NCBI RefSeq assembly: GCF_008629685.1
Contig: NZ_VWSF01000008.1
Span: 176,842-240,841 of the forward strand
Direction: 5' to 3'
DNA length: 64,000 nucleotides
From: Adhaeribacter rhizoryzae
Lineage (GTDB): Bacteria; Bacteroidota; Bacteroidia; Cytophagales; Hymenobacteraceae
Shown here: positions 56,132-64,000 of the stretch, piece by piece
Layout: every line of letters begins with the position of its first letter
How positions within the stretch are numbered: position 1 is the stretch's first letter
Translations under genes and position numbers: made by a program
Notes under the pieces: generated by a model
Databases searched by the model: none
Seen by the model: the letters and a program-made list of their open reading frames with translations, nothing else
Told to the model about the DNA's origin: nothing

Positions 56132-56296
56132 CCCGGTCATCCCGAGCCTGTCGAGGGATCTATTACAAATGCTTTATCTATGCTGATAATCAAATCGGGA
56201 ATTTGTTTCAGAAGCTCCGCTAGCGTTTTACAAAGTGTAGTTAATGAGCCTGCTTGCTAGTTGTAATAGATCCCTCGACAGGCTCGGGATGACGGG
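56132..56296. repeat. 165-bp element with 34-36-bp inverted arms (family B-like MITE)
   Basis: The left arm 56132-56167 and right arm 56261-56296 are complements except for one indel (GTCATCCCGAGCCTGTCGAG ... and the reverse). The interior of about 93 bases has no gene. The arm motif is related to the CATCCTGAGC...TCGAAGGA repeats at 16738 and 49660. The flanks 55896-56131 and 56297-56557 show no supported gene; a frame at 56346-56561 lacks protein-like character. Confidence 0.85.
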
Positions 56297-56557
56297 TCGC
56301 CGATGCTATTCGGAATAGTAGATGGCTAATTTCTAATGAGCTAATTTGTGTATGCCAAAAGGTGCTTTAAGCCGTTGCAGAGGTTACGGTTATAGATGGG
56401 TGATGGATACGGCAATATTTATAGAACAGGGAGCGAAGCAAAAGGCTCTCGGCTTTACCGATAAACCTTTCGGTTGTGTTCTTCTTAGTAAAGAAGTAAT
56501 ACTTAATTTTGTAATCGGTACGTTTACTTTTGATAAAACTTGTAAGCTCCAACGGGC

Positions 56558-56962
56558 ATGAATAAAAGAAGAAGGAAATATTTAATGGGCATGGCCGTAG
56601 CCTTGTTGCTGGTTTGGATAATTGCCGATGCTACCAATGAGCCGGGCGTACAAGATTTGCCGGGGAATTTTGAGGAAGTAGCTCTATACCGGAACGAGAA
56701 CAACACCGGCCCTATAATCCGTATTTACGCAGTTACGCTCACCGATACGCTTTGGTCCGAAATGCGGGAGTATGGTAATTTTATGCCCCATACCAAATAC
56801 GGCAACACCAAAGTTTTCTTTTTCCGGAAGGGCAGTCCTGTACCAGCTAAAGTAACGCCAGGCACCGAAAACTTCAGCCCGGAACTAAAAAAATATGTTT
56901 TGGCAGCTTACGAAAAAGATGCCATGGGCACAGTATCCTTCCGCAAATACCCATTTCTATAA
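56558..56962 (+). CDS. Small membrane-anchored protein of unknown function
   Basis: A 134-residue protein with a basic N terminus (MNKRRRKYLMG) and one hydrophobic helix (about residues 9-22, MGMAVALLLVWIIA), then a soluble domain outside the membrane. The downstream sequence (DTLWSEMREYGNFMPHTKYGNTKVFFFRKG) has protein-like composition and good codon use. I know no family. It is a single gene with no close partner. Confidence 0.7.
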   Translation: MNKRRRKYLMGMAVALLLVWIIADATNEPGVQDLPGNFEEVALYRNENNTGPIIRIYAVTLTDTLWSEMREYGNFMPHTKYGNTKVFFFRKGSPVPAKVTPGTENFSPELKKYVLAAYEKDAMGTVSFRKYPFL

Positions 56963-57060
56963 AGCCTTTTCTGTTTAATAAGTGCTGTGGTGAAATAACC
57001 AGAAAGGTAATTAGTATTCTATAGGCTTGATAAAAGAAAGGCAGAATTGCTGCGTTGATC

Positions 57061-57131
57061 CCATCTCTGTTCTTCAGGAGGAACATATTTGGTGACCTGC
57101 TAAATAGGTTCCTCCTGAATGACAGAGATGG
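57061..57131. repeat. Palindromic repeat, family A copy 3
   Basis: CCATCTCTGTTCTTCAGGAG (57061 onward) pairs with the arm ending CCTGAATGACAGAGATGG (57102-57131). It is a hairpin of about 30 bp with an 11-base loop and is the best-preserved copy. It may also end the convergent transcripts on either side. Confidence 0.85.
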
Positions 57132-57192
57132 ATTTCTCAACCTGTGTTATTTATCAGCTAATTGCCAACAACTAACAACTAACAACTAAAAC

Positions 57193-58602
57193 CTACATCG
57201 CCTTCTTTCTGCCGGCCTGAAATTTTTTAAGCTGCGGGTCAATCACTTTTTTGTCACCTACTACCACCATGGTCATGTCTTCGGGCCGCACGTATTTTTT
57301 GGTGGTTTCTTTTATTTGTTCGGGCGTGATGGCATGAATATTTTGTACCTGGTTAGTCAGGTAAGAGTCGGGTAGGCCGTGTAAATCAATAAAATTAAGC
57401 TGATTAATAATGCCGCCCGGCGTAGAATTCTGGAGTACAAAAACACCGGCTTCGTAGTTCTGAACGCCTTTGAGTTCGTCGGGAGTGGGCGCTTCTTTCT
57501 GTAACTGCTCAATTTCGTACACAATTTCTTTTAAAGAATTACCGGTATGTTCGGTCGTAACGTCAGCTACTTCGGCCCAGTCGGCTACCCGGTAGCGTGC
57601 GCCAATAATACTGCGCGGCGAATAAGTATAACCTTTGTTTTCGCGAATATTACGGGTAATGCGCGAACCAAAAGAGCCGCCCAGGAGTGAGTTGGTCACG
57701 CGTAGGCGCAAATAATCGGGGTGTGACGGATCTACTACAGGCAACCCAATTACCAGCGTAGACTGGGGCGCACCGGGCCGGTCGATTACGAGTAAATCGG
57801 CTTGGGTATTGGGTTTGGCTATTGGAATCTGCGGGGCAGGGCCTTGTTGCCAGCCGTCTAAAGCTGTGGTAATGGCCTGGCGCATAGCGGCCGCATCGAA
57901 CTTACCGGCGGCATAAATAGCCGAGCGCTGAGCCCCAAACTGTTGTTGGTAAAAATCGCGCACCTGATCTACGTTAAAGGCATTTATCTGGGCATCGGTA
58001 GGTAAATCGCGGCCATAGGGGTGCCCTTTGTAAAGCGACATCCGGAACTTGGTTTGGGCCTGCTGGCTGGGTTGCGAACGGGCCAGGTTCATGTTGCGCT
58101 TAAGATCGCTTTTAATGCGTTCTATTTCGGACTGCGGGAAAGCCGGGTTGCGGACCAAATCGGCCATTATTTTAACGAGTTCCGGGCCGTACTCCGAGAG
58201 TACCGCGCCCGAAATGGTAGTTTGGTTAGCACCCACGCTTACATCCAGCGAGCCACCCATACGGGCCACTTTTTCAGCAATTTGTTTGGCGTTTTGGGTA
58301 GTACTGCCTTCGCGCAGCAATTGTCCGGTAATATCGGCCAGGCCGTTTTGGGTGGCTTGCTCGTGCACGTTGCCAACTTGTATTACCAGGCTAATGGTTA
58401 CTTTGGGTATTTCGCCGTATGGCACCAGGGTAGCCTGCAAACCATTGGGCAACGAAAATTCCTGCTTAGCGGGTAAGGTAAAATTACGGGGTTCACCGCC
58501 GGCCGGTGGGGTTTGCTTCTGGGTTTGGGCTAATAAGCTGTTACTGCTAAAAGCCAAACCAGCACTAATGAGGCATATAAATACTTTTTTCATGAGAACC
58601 AC
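57193..58602 (-). CDS. M16-family peptidase homologue, inactive subunit
   Basis: An exported (signal peptide ending LLAQ) M16 protein. At the place of the zinc motif it reads NGLADITGQLLREG, without HXXEH, so it cannot be catalytic. Other family features are present (FSLPNGLQATLVPYGEIPKV, LLGGSFGSRITRNIRENKGYTYS, GVFVLQNSTP). In many bacteria an inactive and an active M16 protein form a heterodimer; the active partner is encoded just upstream (three-base gap). It is the second gene of the pair. Confidence 0.9.
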   Translation of the reverse strand: MVLMKKVFICLISAGLAFSSNSLLAQTQKQTPPAGGEPRNFTLPAKQEFSLPNGLQATLVPYGEIPKVTISLVIQVGNVHEQATQNGLADITGQLLREGSTTQNAKQIAEKVARMGGSLDVSVGANQTTISGAVLSEYGPELVKIMADLVRNPAFPQSEIERIKSDLKRNMNLARSQPSQQAQTKFRMSLYKGHPYGRDLPTDAQINAFNVDQVRDFYQQQFGAQRSAIYAAGKFDAAAMRQAITTALDGWQQGPAPQIPIAKPNTQADLLVIDRPGAPQSTLVIGLPVVDPSHPDYLRLRVTNSLLGGSFGSRITRNIRENKGYTYSPRSIIGARYRVADWAEVADVTTEHTGNSLKEIVYEIEQLQKEAPTPDELKGVQNYEAGVFVLQNSTPGGIINQLNFIDLHGLPDSYLTNQVQNIHAITPEQIKETTKKYVRPEDMTMVVVGDKKVIDPQLKKFQAGRKKAM

Positions 58603-58605
58603 TTT

Positions 58606-60057
58606 TTAACTTTTGGCTTGCGGATTAATGGTTAAGATGGTGCGGTTAGTGGGCCGCAAATATTCCCGGATAGTTTTTTGCATCAGGGCCGGGGTTACTT
58701 TTTTAAACTCGCTTTCGAGTTTATTTATTCGGTTGGGGTCGTTGTCGAACAAGGCAAAACTGGCGAGTAAATCGGCTTTACCGAAACCGTATAACTGGCT
58801 GATTTGATCGTACAGGCTGGAACGCATTTTTATTAGAGCCAAATCCAACATTTCCTGAGTAATGCCCTGCGTTTCGAGTTTTTTAATTTCCCGGTCCACT
58901 ACGGCAATAATAGAGTCGGCCGATACATTGTTGTCGTAAATCAGGCTGCCATCCCAGAGCATGGGGCCATTGTAGTTAAACATATTGCCTAAGCCCGAAT
59001 TAATACCGCCATCTACCGAACCCGAATAACCGCGCTCCTGCACCAAGGCCTGGTACAAACGGCTGTCCTGACCCTGAATTAATATTTGGTCCAGTAAACC
59101 CATGGCGTAATATTCCGGCGTGTTTTTATCGGGCATGTGGTAAGCAAAAGCCAAAGCCGGTTTGGTAGCCAGCTTATCGTCCTTAGAAAAACGCTGCTCT
59201 TTTTCCTGGCGGGGTTCGGTTAAATCTACTTTAGGTGGCAAGGTGGCCTGCGGAATATCTTTAAAATATTGGTTAATCCAGGTTTTGGCCTGCGATGGTT
59301 CAAAATCGCCAACTATCACCAAAGCGGCATTATTAGGGGAATAATAAGTTTTAAAAAAGGATTTTACATCGTCGAGGTTGGCGGCGTCTAAGTCTTTCAG
59401 GTCGCCGTAGAAATTATGCGCGTTGTGCCAGTTTTTATTCGCGTACTGCGGCATATCCAGCCACGGGAAACCGCCGTAGGGCTGGTTTAGTACGTTTACT
59501 TTTACTTCGTTTTTTACCACGCCCTGTTGGTTGGTCAGGTTTTCCTGGGTAATATTCAGGCCGCGCATCCGGTCGGCTTCGGCCCACAGCATGGTTTCGA
59601 GTTTATGCGCCGGCACAATCTGGAAATAATTCGTAAAATCGAACCGGGTAGAGCCATTCAGGATGCCGCCATTTTTCTGCACCAACTGAATAAATTCCAT
59701 TTTGCCTAGATTTTGCGATCCCTGAAACATCATGTGCTCAAACAAGTGGGCAAAGCCGGTGCGATTCTTGGGCTCAATCCGGAAACCAATATTGTAGTAA
59801 ATAGCTACAGTAGCAATAGGCGCGGTTTTATCCGGCGATAACACTACTTTAAGGCCATTATCCAGGGTATAATATTCTACGGGCACCTGGTAGGCCGTGG
59901 CTTTTTCGGTGGAGGCGGGTGTTGCCTGCGTTGCCGCGTTATTCGGTGGGTTGGTAACTGTTTTGGGGCTACAGCCCGTTATTGCCAACAGCGCACCCAC
60001 AACAATACCCGCCAGCGGTACACTTATTTGCTGAATTAAAAGTAAATTATTGCGCAT
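58606..60057 (-). CDS. M16-family zinc peptidase, active subunit
   Basis: An exported lipoprotein (AITGC, Cys29) with a full zinc site: His104-Leu-Phe-Glu107-His108 in GFAHLFEHMMFQGS and the distal ligand Glu184 in VVKNEV. It degrades peptides in the periplasm, probably with the inactive subunit encoded downstream. The C-terminal M16_C domain is recognised by NNAALVIVGDFEPSQAKTWI. Length (483) is normal for the split type. The pair contrasts with the single large M16 gene at 46479, which is interrupted. Confidence 0.93.
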   Translation of the reverse strand: MRNNLLLIQQISVPLAGIVVGALLAITGCSPKTVTNPPNNAATQATPASTEKATAYQVPVEYYTLDNGLKVVLSPDKTAPIATVAIYYNIGFRIEPKNRTGFAHLFEHMMFQGSQNLGKMEFIQLVQKNGGILNGSTRFDFTNYFQIVPAHKLETMLWAEADRMRGLNITQENLTNQQGVVKNEVKVNVLNQPYGGFPWLDMPQYANKNWHNAHNFYGDLKDLDAANLDDVKSFFKTYYSPNNAALVIVGDFEPSQAKTWINQYFKDIPQATLPPKVDLTEPRQEKEQRFSKDDKLATKPALAFAYHMPDKNTPEYYAMGLLDQILIQGQDSRLYQALVQERGYSGSVDGGINSGLGNMFNYNGPMLWDGSLIYDNNVSADSIIAVVDREIKKLETQGITQEMLDLALIKMRSSLYDQISQLYGFGKADLLASFALFDNDPNRINKLESEFKKVTPALMQKTIREYLRPTNRTILTINPQAKS

Positions 60058-60325
60058 AGCCTAGTGGTTTAGTTTATGTTAAATTTAATAACTTATCATT
60101 AAAATATATTACGATAATTATTCTTTTTATAATATAAACTATAACTGTGTTCTTTTCTGTAAACGGATGGCTTAAATAATTATATGCAAGTTCCCAAGCC
60201 TCAATTTACAATTGGATAATATTTGTTTGGGCAAATTGCGTATTTGAAGCAAAGCCCGATTAGTCGGTTATTAATAAAAAATTTATATTTTAAGTTTTCG
60301 GCCACCACCTATTTAAATCTGCAGC

Positions 60326-61207
60326 ATGAAAAAGCTTTATTCCTGTTTGTTTCTATTTTTATTTTTGGCGCAATCACTTTCGGCACAAAATAATAAGATT
60401 AGGGTTATTGTTTTTGGCGCGCACCCCGATGATTGTGATATTTCGTCGGGCGGATTGGCGGCTTTGTACGTGGCGGCCGGGCACGCGGTTAAGTTTGTGT
60501 CTTTAACCAACGGCGACAAAGGCCACCAGCAAATGGACGGACCCGCACTAGCCAAACGCCGGCTGGAAGAAACCCGCGAAGTAGCCCGGCGGCTGGGCGT
60601 TACCTACGAAGTGCTGAATAACCACGACGGAGAATTAATGCCTACCCTGGAAAACCGCCTGGAAGTAATCCGGCGCATCCGGGAGTGGAAAGCCGATATA
60701 GTGATTGCGCCCCGCCCCAACGATTACCACCCGGACCATCGGTACACCGGCATTCTGGTGCAGGATGCCGCTTACCTGGTTATTGTGCCCAATATTTTGC
60801 CTAAGGTAGCGCCCCTGGCAAACAACCCGCTGTTCTTGTATTCCTACGATGATTTCCAGCGGCCTAACCCATCCAGGGCGGATATTTCAGTTGATATTAC
60901 TGCGGTTTACGATAAAAAAGTAAACGCCCTGGATGCCCATGCTTCACAGGTGTACGAATGGTTACCTTGGACGGTCCACGATAAAACCGTACCAGTTAAC
61001 CCGCAGGAACGTAAAAAATGGCTCGCTGACAAATACCTCATCTGGTCGAGCATAAACCCTGAAATCCGGCAGTCGTTGGAAAAATGGTACGGCAAAGACC
61101 AGGCAGCGCAAGCCAAGCAGGCCGAAGTATTCGAAATTTGCGAGTACGGCAAAAGGCCTACTGAAGCTGATATCCGGCGCTTGTTTCCGATGCTACCGCC
61201 GAAATAA
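60326..61207 (+). CDS. PIG-L-family N-acetylglucosamine deacetylase-like protein
   Basis: An exported protein (signal peptide ending SLSAQ) with the PIG-L/LmbE fold. The metal site is in VFGAHPDDCDISSGG (His33, Asp36) and the second part is PRPNDYHPDHRYTG. TNGDKGHQQM and RRLEETREVARRLG are typical. These zinc enzymes remove acetyl groups from N-acetylglucosamine-type sugars; the natural substrate here is unknown. It lies 57 bases before the quinone oxidoreductase gene, on the same strand. Confidence 0.9.
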   Translation: MKKLYSCLFLFLFLAQSLSAQNNKIRVIVFGAHPDDCDISSGGLAALYVAAGHAVKFVSLTNGDKGHQQMDGPALAKRRLEETREVARRLGVTYEVLNNHDGELMPTLENRLEVIRRIREWKADIVIAPRPNDYHPDHRYTGILVQDAAYLVIVPNILPKVAPLANNPLFLYSYDDFQRPNPSRADISVDITAVYDKKVNALDAHASQVYEWLPWTVHDKTVPVNPQERKKWLADKYLIWSSINPEIRQSLEKWYGKDQAAQAKQAEVFEICEYGKRPTEADIRRLFPMLPPK

Positions 61208-61264
61208 ATGGGCTTAGGTATTTAAAGGCAATATTTAAAAGTTTTCAGAATTTTATTACAAAGT

Positions 61265-62239
61265 ATGCAAGCTATAATTATTATCCAGCCCGGTGCCCCG
61301 GAAGTGCTGCAACTACAGCAAAGGCCAATGCCTGCACCAGCGCCGCACGAAATATTAATCAGGGTAAAAGCGGCGGGTGTAAACCGGCCCGATGTTTTTC
61401 AGCGCCGGGGTGGCTATCCGCCGCCACTGGGGGTACCTGCCGATATTCCGGGTCTGGAAGTGGCCGGCGTAGTGGAATCCGTAGGAACTGAAGTTACGCG
61501 CTGGCAACAAGGCGATGCGGTGTGCGCTTTGCTGGGTGGCGGCGGTTACGCCGAATTTGTAGTAGTAGATGCCCGGCATTGTTTGCCTGTGCCGCTGGGT
61601 TGGTCCTTCACCGAAGCAGCTTCTTTGCCCGAAACCGTATTTACGGTGTGGCACAATGTATTTCAAAGAGGAGCCTTGCAGTCCGGCGAAAGCTTTTTAG
61701 TACACGGCGGCAGCAGCGGCATTGGTATAACGGCCATTCAGTTAGCCAAAGCCTTTGGTGCCCGGGTGTTTACCACCGCCGGCAGCCCCGAGAAATGTGT
61801 CCGCTGCGAAGAATTGGGCGCCGAACGGGCCATTAACTACAAAACCGAAGATTTTGCCGAAGTGCTAAAAGCCGAAGGTGTGGACGTAATCCTGGACATG
61901 GTAGGCGGCGAGTATACCCACAAGAACCTGAATTTGCTGCATCCGGATGGCCGGTTGGTATTTATTAACGCCATGAAAGGTGCACCCGCCGAGTTTAATA
62001 TTCAGCACCTGATGCGGAACCGGTTAACCATTACCGGCAGCACCCTGCGCCCTCGCTCTGCCCAGTTTAAAGCAGATCTTGCGGCGGCTATTCTGGAAAA
62101 CGTTTGGCCAGTGCTGGAGCGCAGAAAATTTGTACCGGTTATTTATCAGGAGTTTCCTTTAACAGAAGCCGCCCAGGCCCATGCACTTATGGAAAGCAGT
62201 GAGCATATTGGGAAAATTGTGTTAAAGGTAGAAGCGTAG
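61265..62239 (+). CDS. NAD(P)H-quinone oxidoreductase, PIG3 type of the zinc-free MDR family
   Basis: A cytoplasmic medium-chain reductase of 324 residues. The catalytic-domain start has VKAAGVNRPDVFQRRGGYPPP, then ADIPGLEVAGVVESVG. The NADPH-binding part is FLVHGGSSGIGITAIQLAKAFG and VFTTAGSPEKCV. There are no zinc-binding cysteines, as expected for the quinone reductase subgroup. The end (EHIGKIVLKVEA) is typical. It reduces quinones or enals. Confidence 0.93.
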   Translation: MQAIIIIQPGAPEVLQLQQRPMPAPAPHEILIRVKAAGVNRPDVFQRRGGYPPPLGVPADIPGLEVAGVVESVGTEVTRWQQGDAVCALLGGGGYAEFVVVDARHCLPVPLGWSFTEAASLPETVFTVWHNVFQRGALQSGESFLVHGGSSGIGITAIQLAKAFGARVFTTAGSPEKCVRCEELGAERAINYKTEDFAEVLKAEGVDVILDMVGGEYTHKNLNLLHPDGRLVFINAMKGAPAEFNIQHLMRNRLTITGSTLRPRSAQFKADLAAAILENVWPVLERRKFVPVIYQEFPLTEAAQAHALMESSEHIGKIVLKVEA

Positions 62240-62383
62240 CTTCAGCCGTTGGTGGGAAACAGTTTAGAATAGAATAATTAGTATGCTAGGTGCGAAACCA
62301 TTGGGCGTAAACAGCATTAAAGCCTAAAAAGCATTTAATTGCCTTTTAGCTGAAACGTGTTCGGTTATCTTAATAGCGTCATT

Positions 62384-63439
62384 ATGAAGAGCGTAATGTT
62401 TCTGCTTTTGGTATCTATATTTCTTTCTTCCGGCCCGTATTCGAGCAGCAAGGAGCAGGTAATATTTGACAGAATCGAATATATCTACAACTTAAAAAGA
62501 CTAATTGACAAAGCAGCCTGGAAAAGTTTTGCAGACAAAAAATACGATTTGCCCTTAGTTTACTATACAGACAGCGTTTGTTATATTGCCAATCCTACTA
62601 ATAAGTTTATTGCCTCCTTTAAACCCAACCTCGTTTTTGAAGCTAGTAATTTAAAAATTTACAAAACAGAACTACTGGATAGTCTTCCTTTCCACATGGA
62701 AACAAGCCTGACGTTCGGCGATTCTTCCTTGGCTTATAATTACAAGTCCCCGTTCATGAATTGCAGCAGCTTCGAGATTACGCAAAAAACAATACACGAT
62801 GTAAACGCAACGGAACAATGGGCTACCATGGTAATACACGAATATTTTCATGGTTTTCAGTTTATGCATCCGGCTTACCTTAAATATTTTCAGAAGAATA
62901 TGACCGTAATTCCGGAAGACAGCTTAAGAAAAGTTTACAAAGCGCAAAAGTGGTATAAAGCAAGCATAGATAAAGAAAACGAAATATTACTAACTGCTCT
63001 TACTGTAGCAGATGGTAAACAAATTAAAGCCCTAATTGACTCATTTTTTCTGTTGCGCGAGCAAAGACGACGCCAGGCCAAACAACAACTTAATTTTGAC
63101 GTGACAGCAATTGAGCAAACTTACGAAACCATGGAAGGAACGGCGAGGTATGTGGAGTATAGTTTATACCGCAATTTTGCTAATAAAGCGCCAAATCCTA
63201 AGTTAGTAAAAAATGACCCGGCGTATCAATCTTATAAATATTTCCGGAACCATAACCAGGAGAAAGATAAGTGGTTGTACCTTACAGATAAAACCACATA
63301 TTTTTATGCCACCGGTTTTAACATGGTACGGCTTTTAGAAAAATTAAAAATCAAGTACCAAAAACGTCTTTTCCGGGAAGATGCTTTATCATTAGAACAG
63401 ATTTTAAAACAGTATGTAGCAAAAAAGCACTACAAATAA
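62384..63439 (+). CDS. Exported putative zinc peptidase (HEXXH), family not recognised
   Basis: A 351-residue protein with a signal peptide (MKSVMFLLLVSIFLSSG). A gluzincin-like motif HEYFHGFQF lies in the middle (His152-Glu153 ... His156 counted from the chosen start), and YETMEGTARYVEYSL later in the protein could supply a third zinc ligand. The frame opens at a GTG at 62357, but the ATG at 62384 begins the signal peptide. I recognise no named family. It is AT-richer than its neighbours, and a repeat and a transposase gene follow, so it may be accessory. Confidence 0.7.
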   Translation: MKSVMFLLLVSIFLSSGPYSSSKEQVIFDRIEYIYNLKRLIDKAAWKSFADKKYDLPLVYYTDSVCYIANPTNKFIASFKPNLVFEASNLKIYKTELLDSLPFHMETSLTFGDSSLAYNYKSPFMNCSSFEITQKTIHDVNATEQWATMVIHEYFHGFQFMHPAYLKYFQKNMTVIPEDSLRKVYKAQKWYKASIDKENEILLTALTVADGKQIKALIDSFFLLREQRRRQAKQQLNFDVTAIEQTYETMEGTARYVEYSLYRNFANKAPNPKLVKNDPAYQSYKYFRNHNQEKDKWLYLTDKTTYFYATGFNMVRLLEKLKIKYQKRLFREDALSLEQILKQYVAKKHYK

Positions 63440-63519
63440 TAGCGGCTTGCTACTCTAATAAAAGTGTAATGCCAATACTCCTTAACGATATTCTATAAAT
63501 AGCCTGGTTTATCTGTTTC

Positions 63520-63709
63520 TCTTTTGAAAGATTGCATCTTTCAAGGCTGAGGTGCTAACTGTTAGTTACTGTTTAAGTTTGCTCCCGGCCGCGGGGCCCC
63601 GTTTGGTCACTCGGGCTGTCTAAGCTTGTTTTCCTCGTACCTCGGAATGCTACGCACCACAACCTTAGAAGGCCCTCATCGCCCAAACTGCTGTAGTCTG
63701 CTTCGTAGC
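63520..63709 (-). repeat. Copy 3 of the three-copy structured element, inverted
   Basis: Read on the minus strand, this copy has the same 171-base core length (63520-63690) and keeps the blocks GCGATGAGGGCCTT, GTAGCATTCCGA, GACCAAACGGGGCCCCGCGG, GAGCAAACTTA and GTTAGCACCT. It differs more in the linkers than copies 1 and 2 differ from each other. The end hairpin TTGAAAGAT-GCA-ATCTTTCAA is perfect. It lies about 150 bases before the transposase gene. The rest of 63440-63853 shows no other gene. Confidence 0.85.
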
Positions 63710-63853
63710 TACTGCCTTTCTAAGCCTTAATAATTATTAGATTTAAACCTTCCCAACAAAGCTAATCCACAACAATATGGTTCGGCCGAACTCCTTCCCT
63801 AATTTAGGGCTACGATTAGGACACAAAATGGAGCGGGGAGCTGTTGGGGGTAA

Positions 63854-64000
63854 ATGGCAGATGCAATATTTAGCAATATTCGGATAGAGCGACGGGTCAA
63901 GCAAGTAGTAGAAAAGATAATAGAAAAGCAAAGTGTGGTGATACATCAGCTAAGTGCGAGCGAAGCCGAGCAGCGGAGTTACTACCGTCTGCTGCATAAC
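63854..64000 (+). CDS. IS4-type transposase, N-terminal part (runs off the window)
   Basis: The frame starts at ATG 63854 and is open to the last base (49 codons). The peptide (ADAIFSNIRIERRVKQVVEK, ... QLSASEAEQRSYYRLLHN) matches the plan of the N-terminal DNA-binding domain of IS4/Tn5-type transposases, with RR near the middle and the AE..-YR.L.N end. The catalytic DDE domain would lie beyond the window. The left end of the insertion sequence should lie between about 63710 and 63850, but I could not define its inverted repeat without the right end. Confidence 0.7.
   Translation, partial: MADAIFSNIRIERRVKQVVEKIIEKQSVVIHQLSASEAEQRSYYRLLHN

Noticed and set aside
56346..56561. Open frame of 71 codons before the small membrane protein gene
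   Set aside because: The composition is not protein-like, it overlaps the start of a better gene by four bases, and it has no family features.

Overview
The window reads as a chromosomal segment of a free-living Bacteroidota bacterium. The evidence is two SusC/SusD pairs, many SPII lipoproteins and Tat-type leaders, M16 peptidase pairs, a scarcity of Shine-Dalgarno sites, and AT-rich spacers between genes of moderate GC. The protein style (GMC/gluconate-dehydrogenase pair, DUF1553/DUF1501 set, PRC-barrel/DUF2382 protein) suggests Cytophagales, perhaps the Hymenobacteraceae, but that placement is inference.

1-17 kb is a glycan-use region. It has SusC/SusD, a GH43 lipoprotein, a secreted GH2 enzyme, an unassigned secreted alpha/alpha-barrel-like protein, a Tat-leader TIM-barrel isomerase, an FGE-fold protein and a Gfo/Idh/MocA oxidoreductase, with a DUF5996 protein and a HAD phosphatase between. 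17-23 kb (minus strand) is a three-gene operon: membrane c-type cytochrome with leucine-rich repeats, DUF1549/DUF1553 cytochrome lipoprotein, and Tat-leader DUF1501 protein. 24-33.5 kb is a second SusC/SusD pair followed by another Gfo/Idh/MocA protein and a GMC oxidoreductase with its Tat-leader small subunit. Together these suggest outer-membrane import of glycans followed by periplasmic oxidation and rearrangement of sugars, possibly through 3-keto intermediates.

34-38 kb holds umuDC, a PRC-barrel/DUF2382 stress protein and an OmpA-family protein. 38.5-46.4 kb is an accessory, defence-like island: a DUF1016 nuclease gene broken by a stop codon inside a perfect 19-bp inverted repeat, a McrA-like HNH endonuclease with a probable sulfur-binding domain, an AT-rich overlapping Nudix / PLD-helicase-DUF3427 pair, a REP-associated transposase with flanking palindromes, and a ParE-type toxin-antitoxin pair with a palindromic operator.

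46.5-63.5 kb is mixed: an M16 peptidase gene whose catalytic glutamate codon is an in-frame TAG, a Fsr-type MFS transporter, a polysaccharide deacetylase, an HGSNAT-like acyltransferase, a third Gfo/Idh/MocA protein, an inactive/active M16 pair, a PIG-L deacetylase, a quinone oxidoreductase and an unassigned HEXXH protein. The window ends inside an IS4-type transposase gene.

The spacers are rich in dispersed elements. The most notable is a ~190-bp element present three times (6702, 52782 and, inverted, 63520), with an identically sized 171-bp core and RNA-like pairing. Several families of palindromic, MITE-like repeats are also present. I saw no tRNA, rRNA or CRISPR array.
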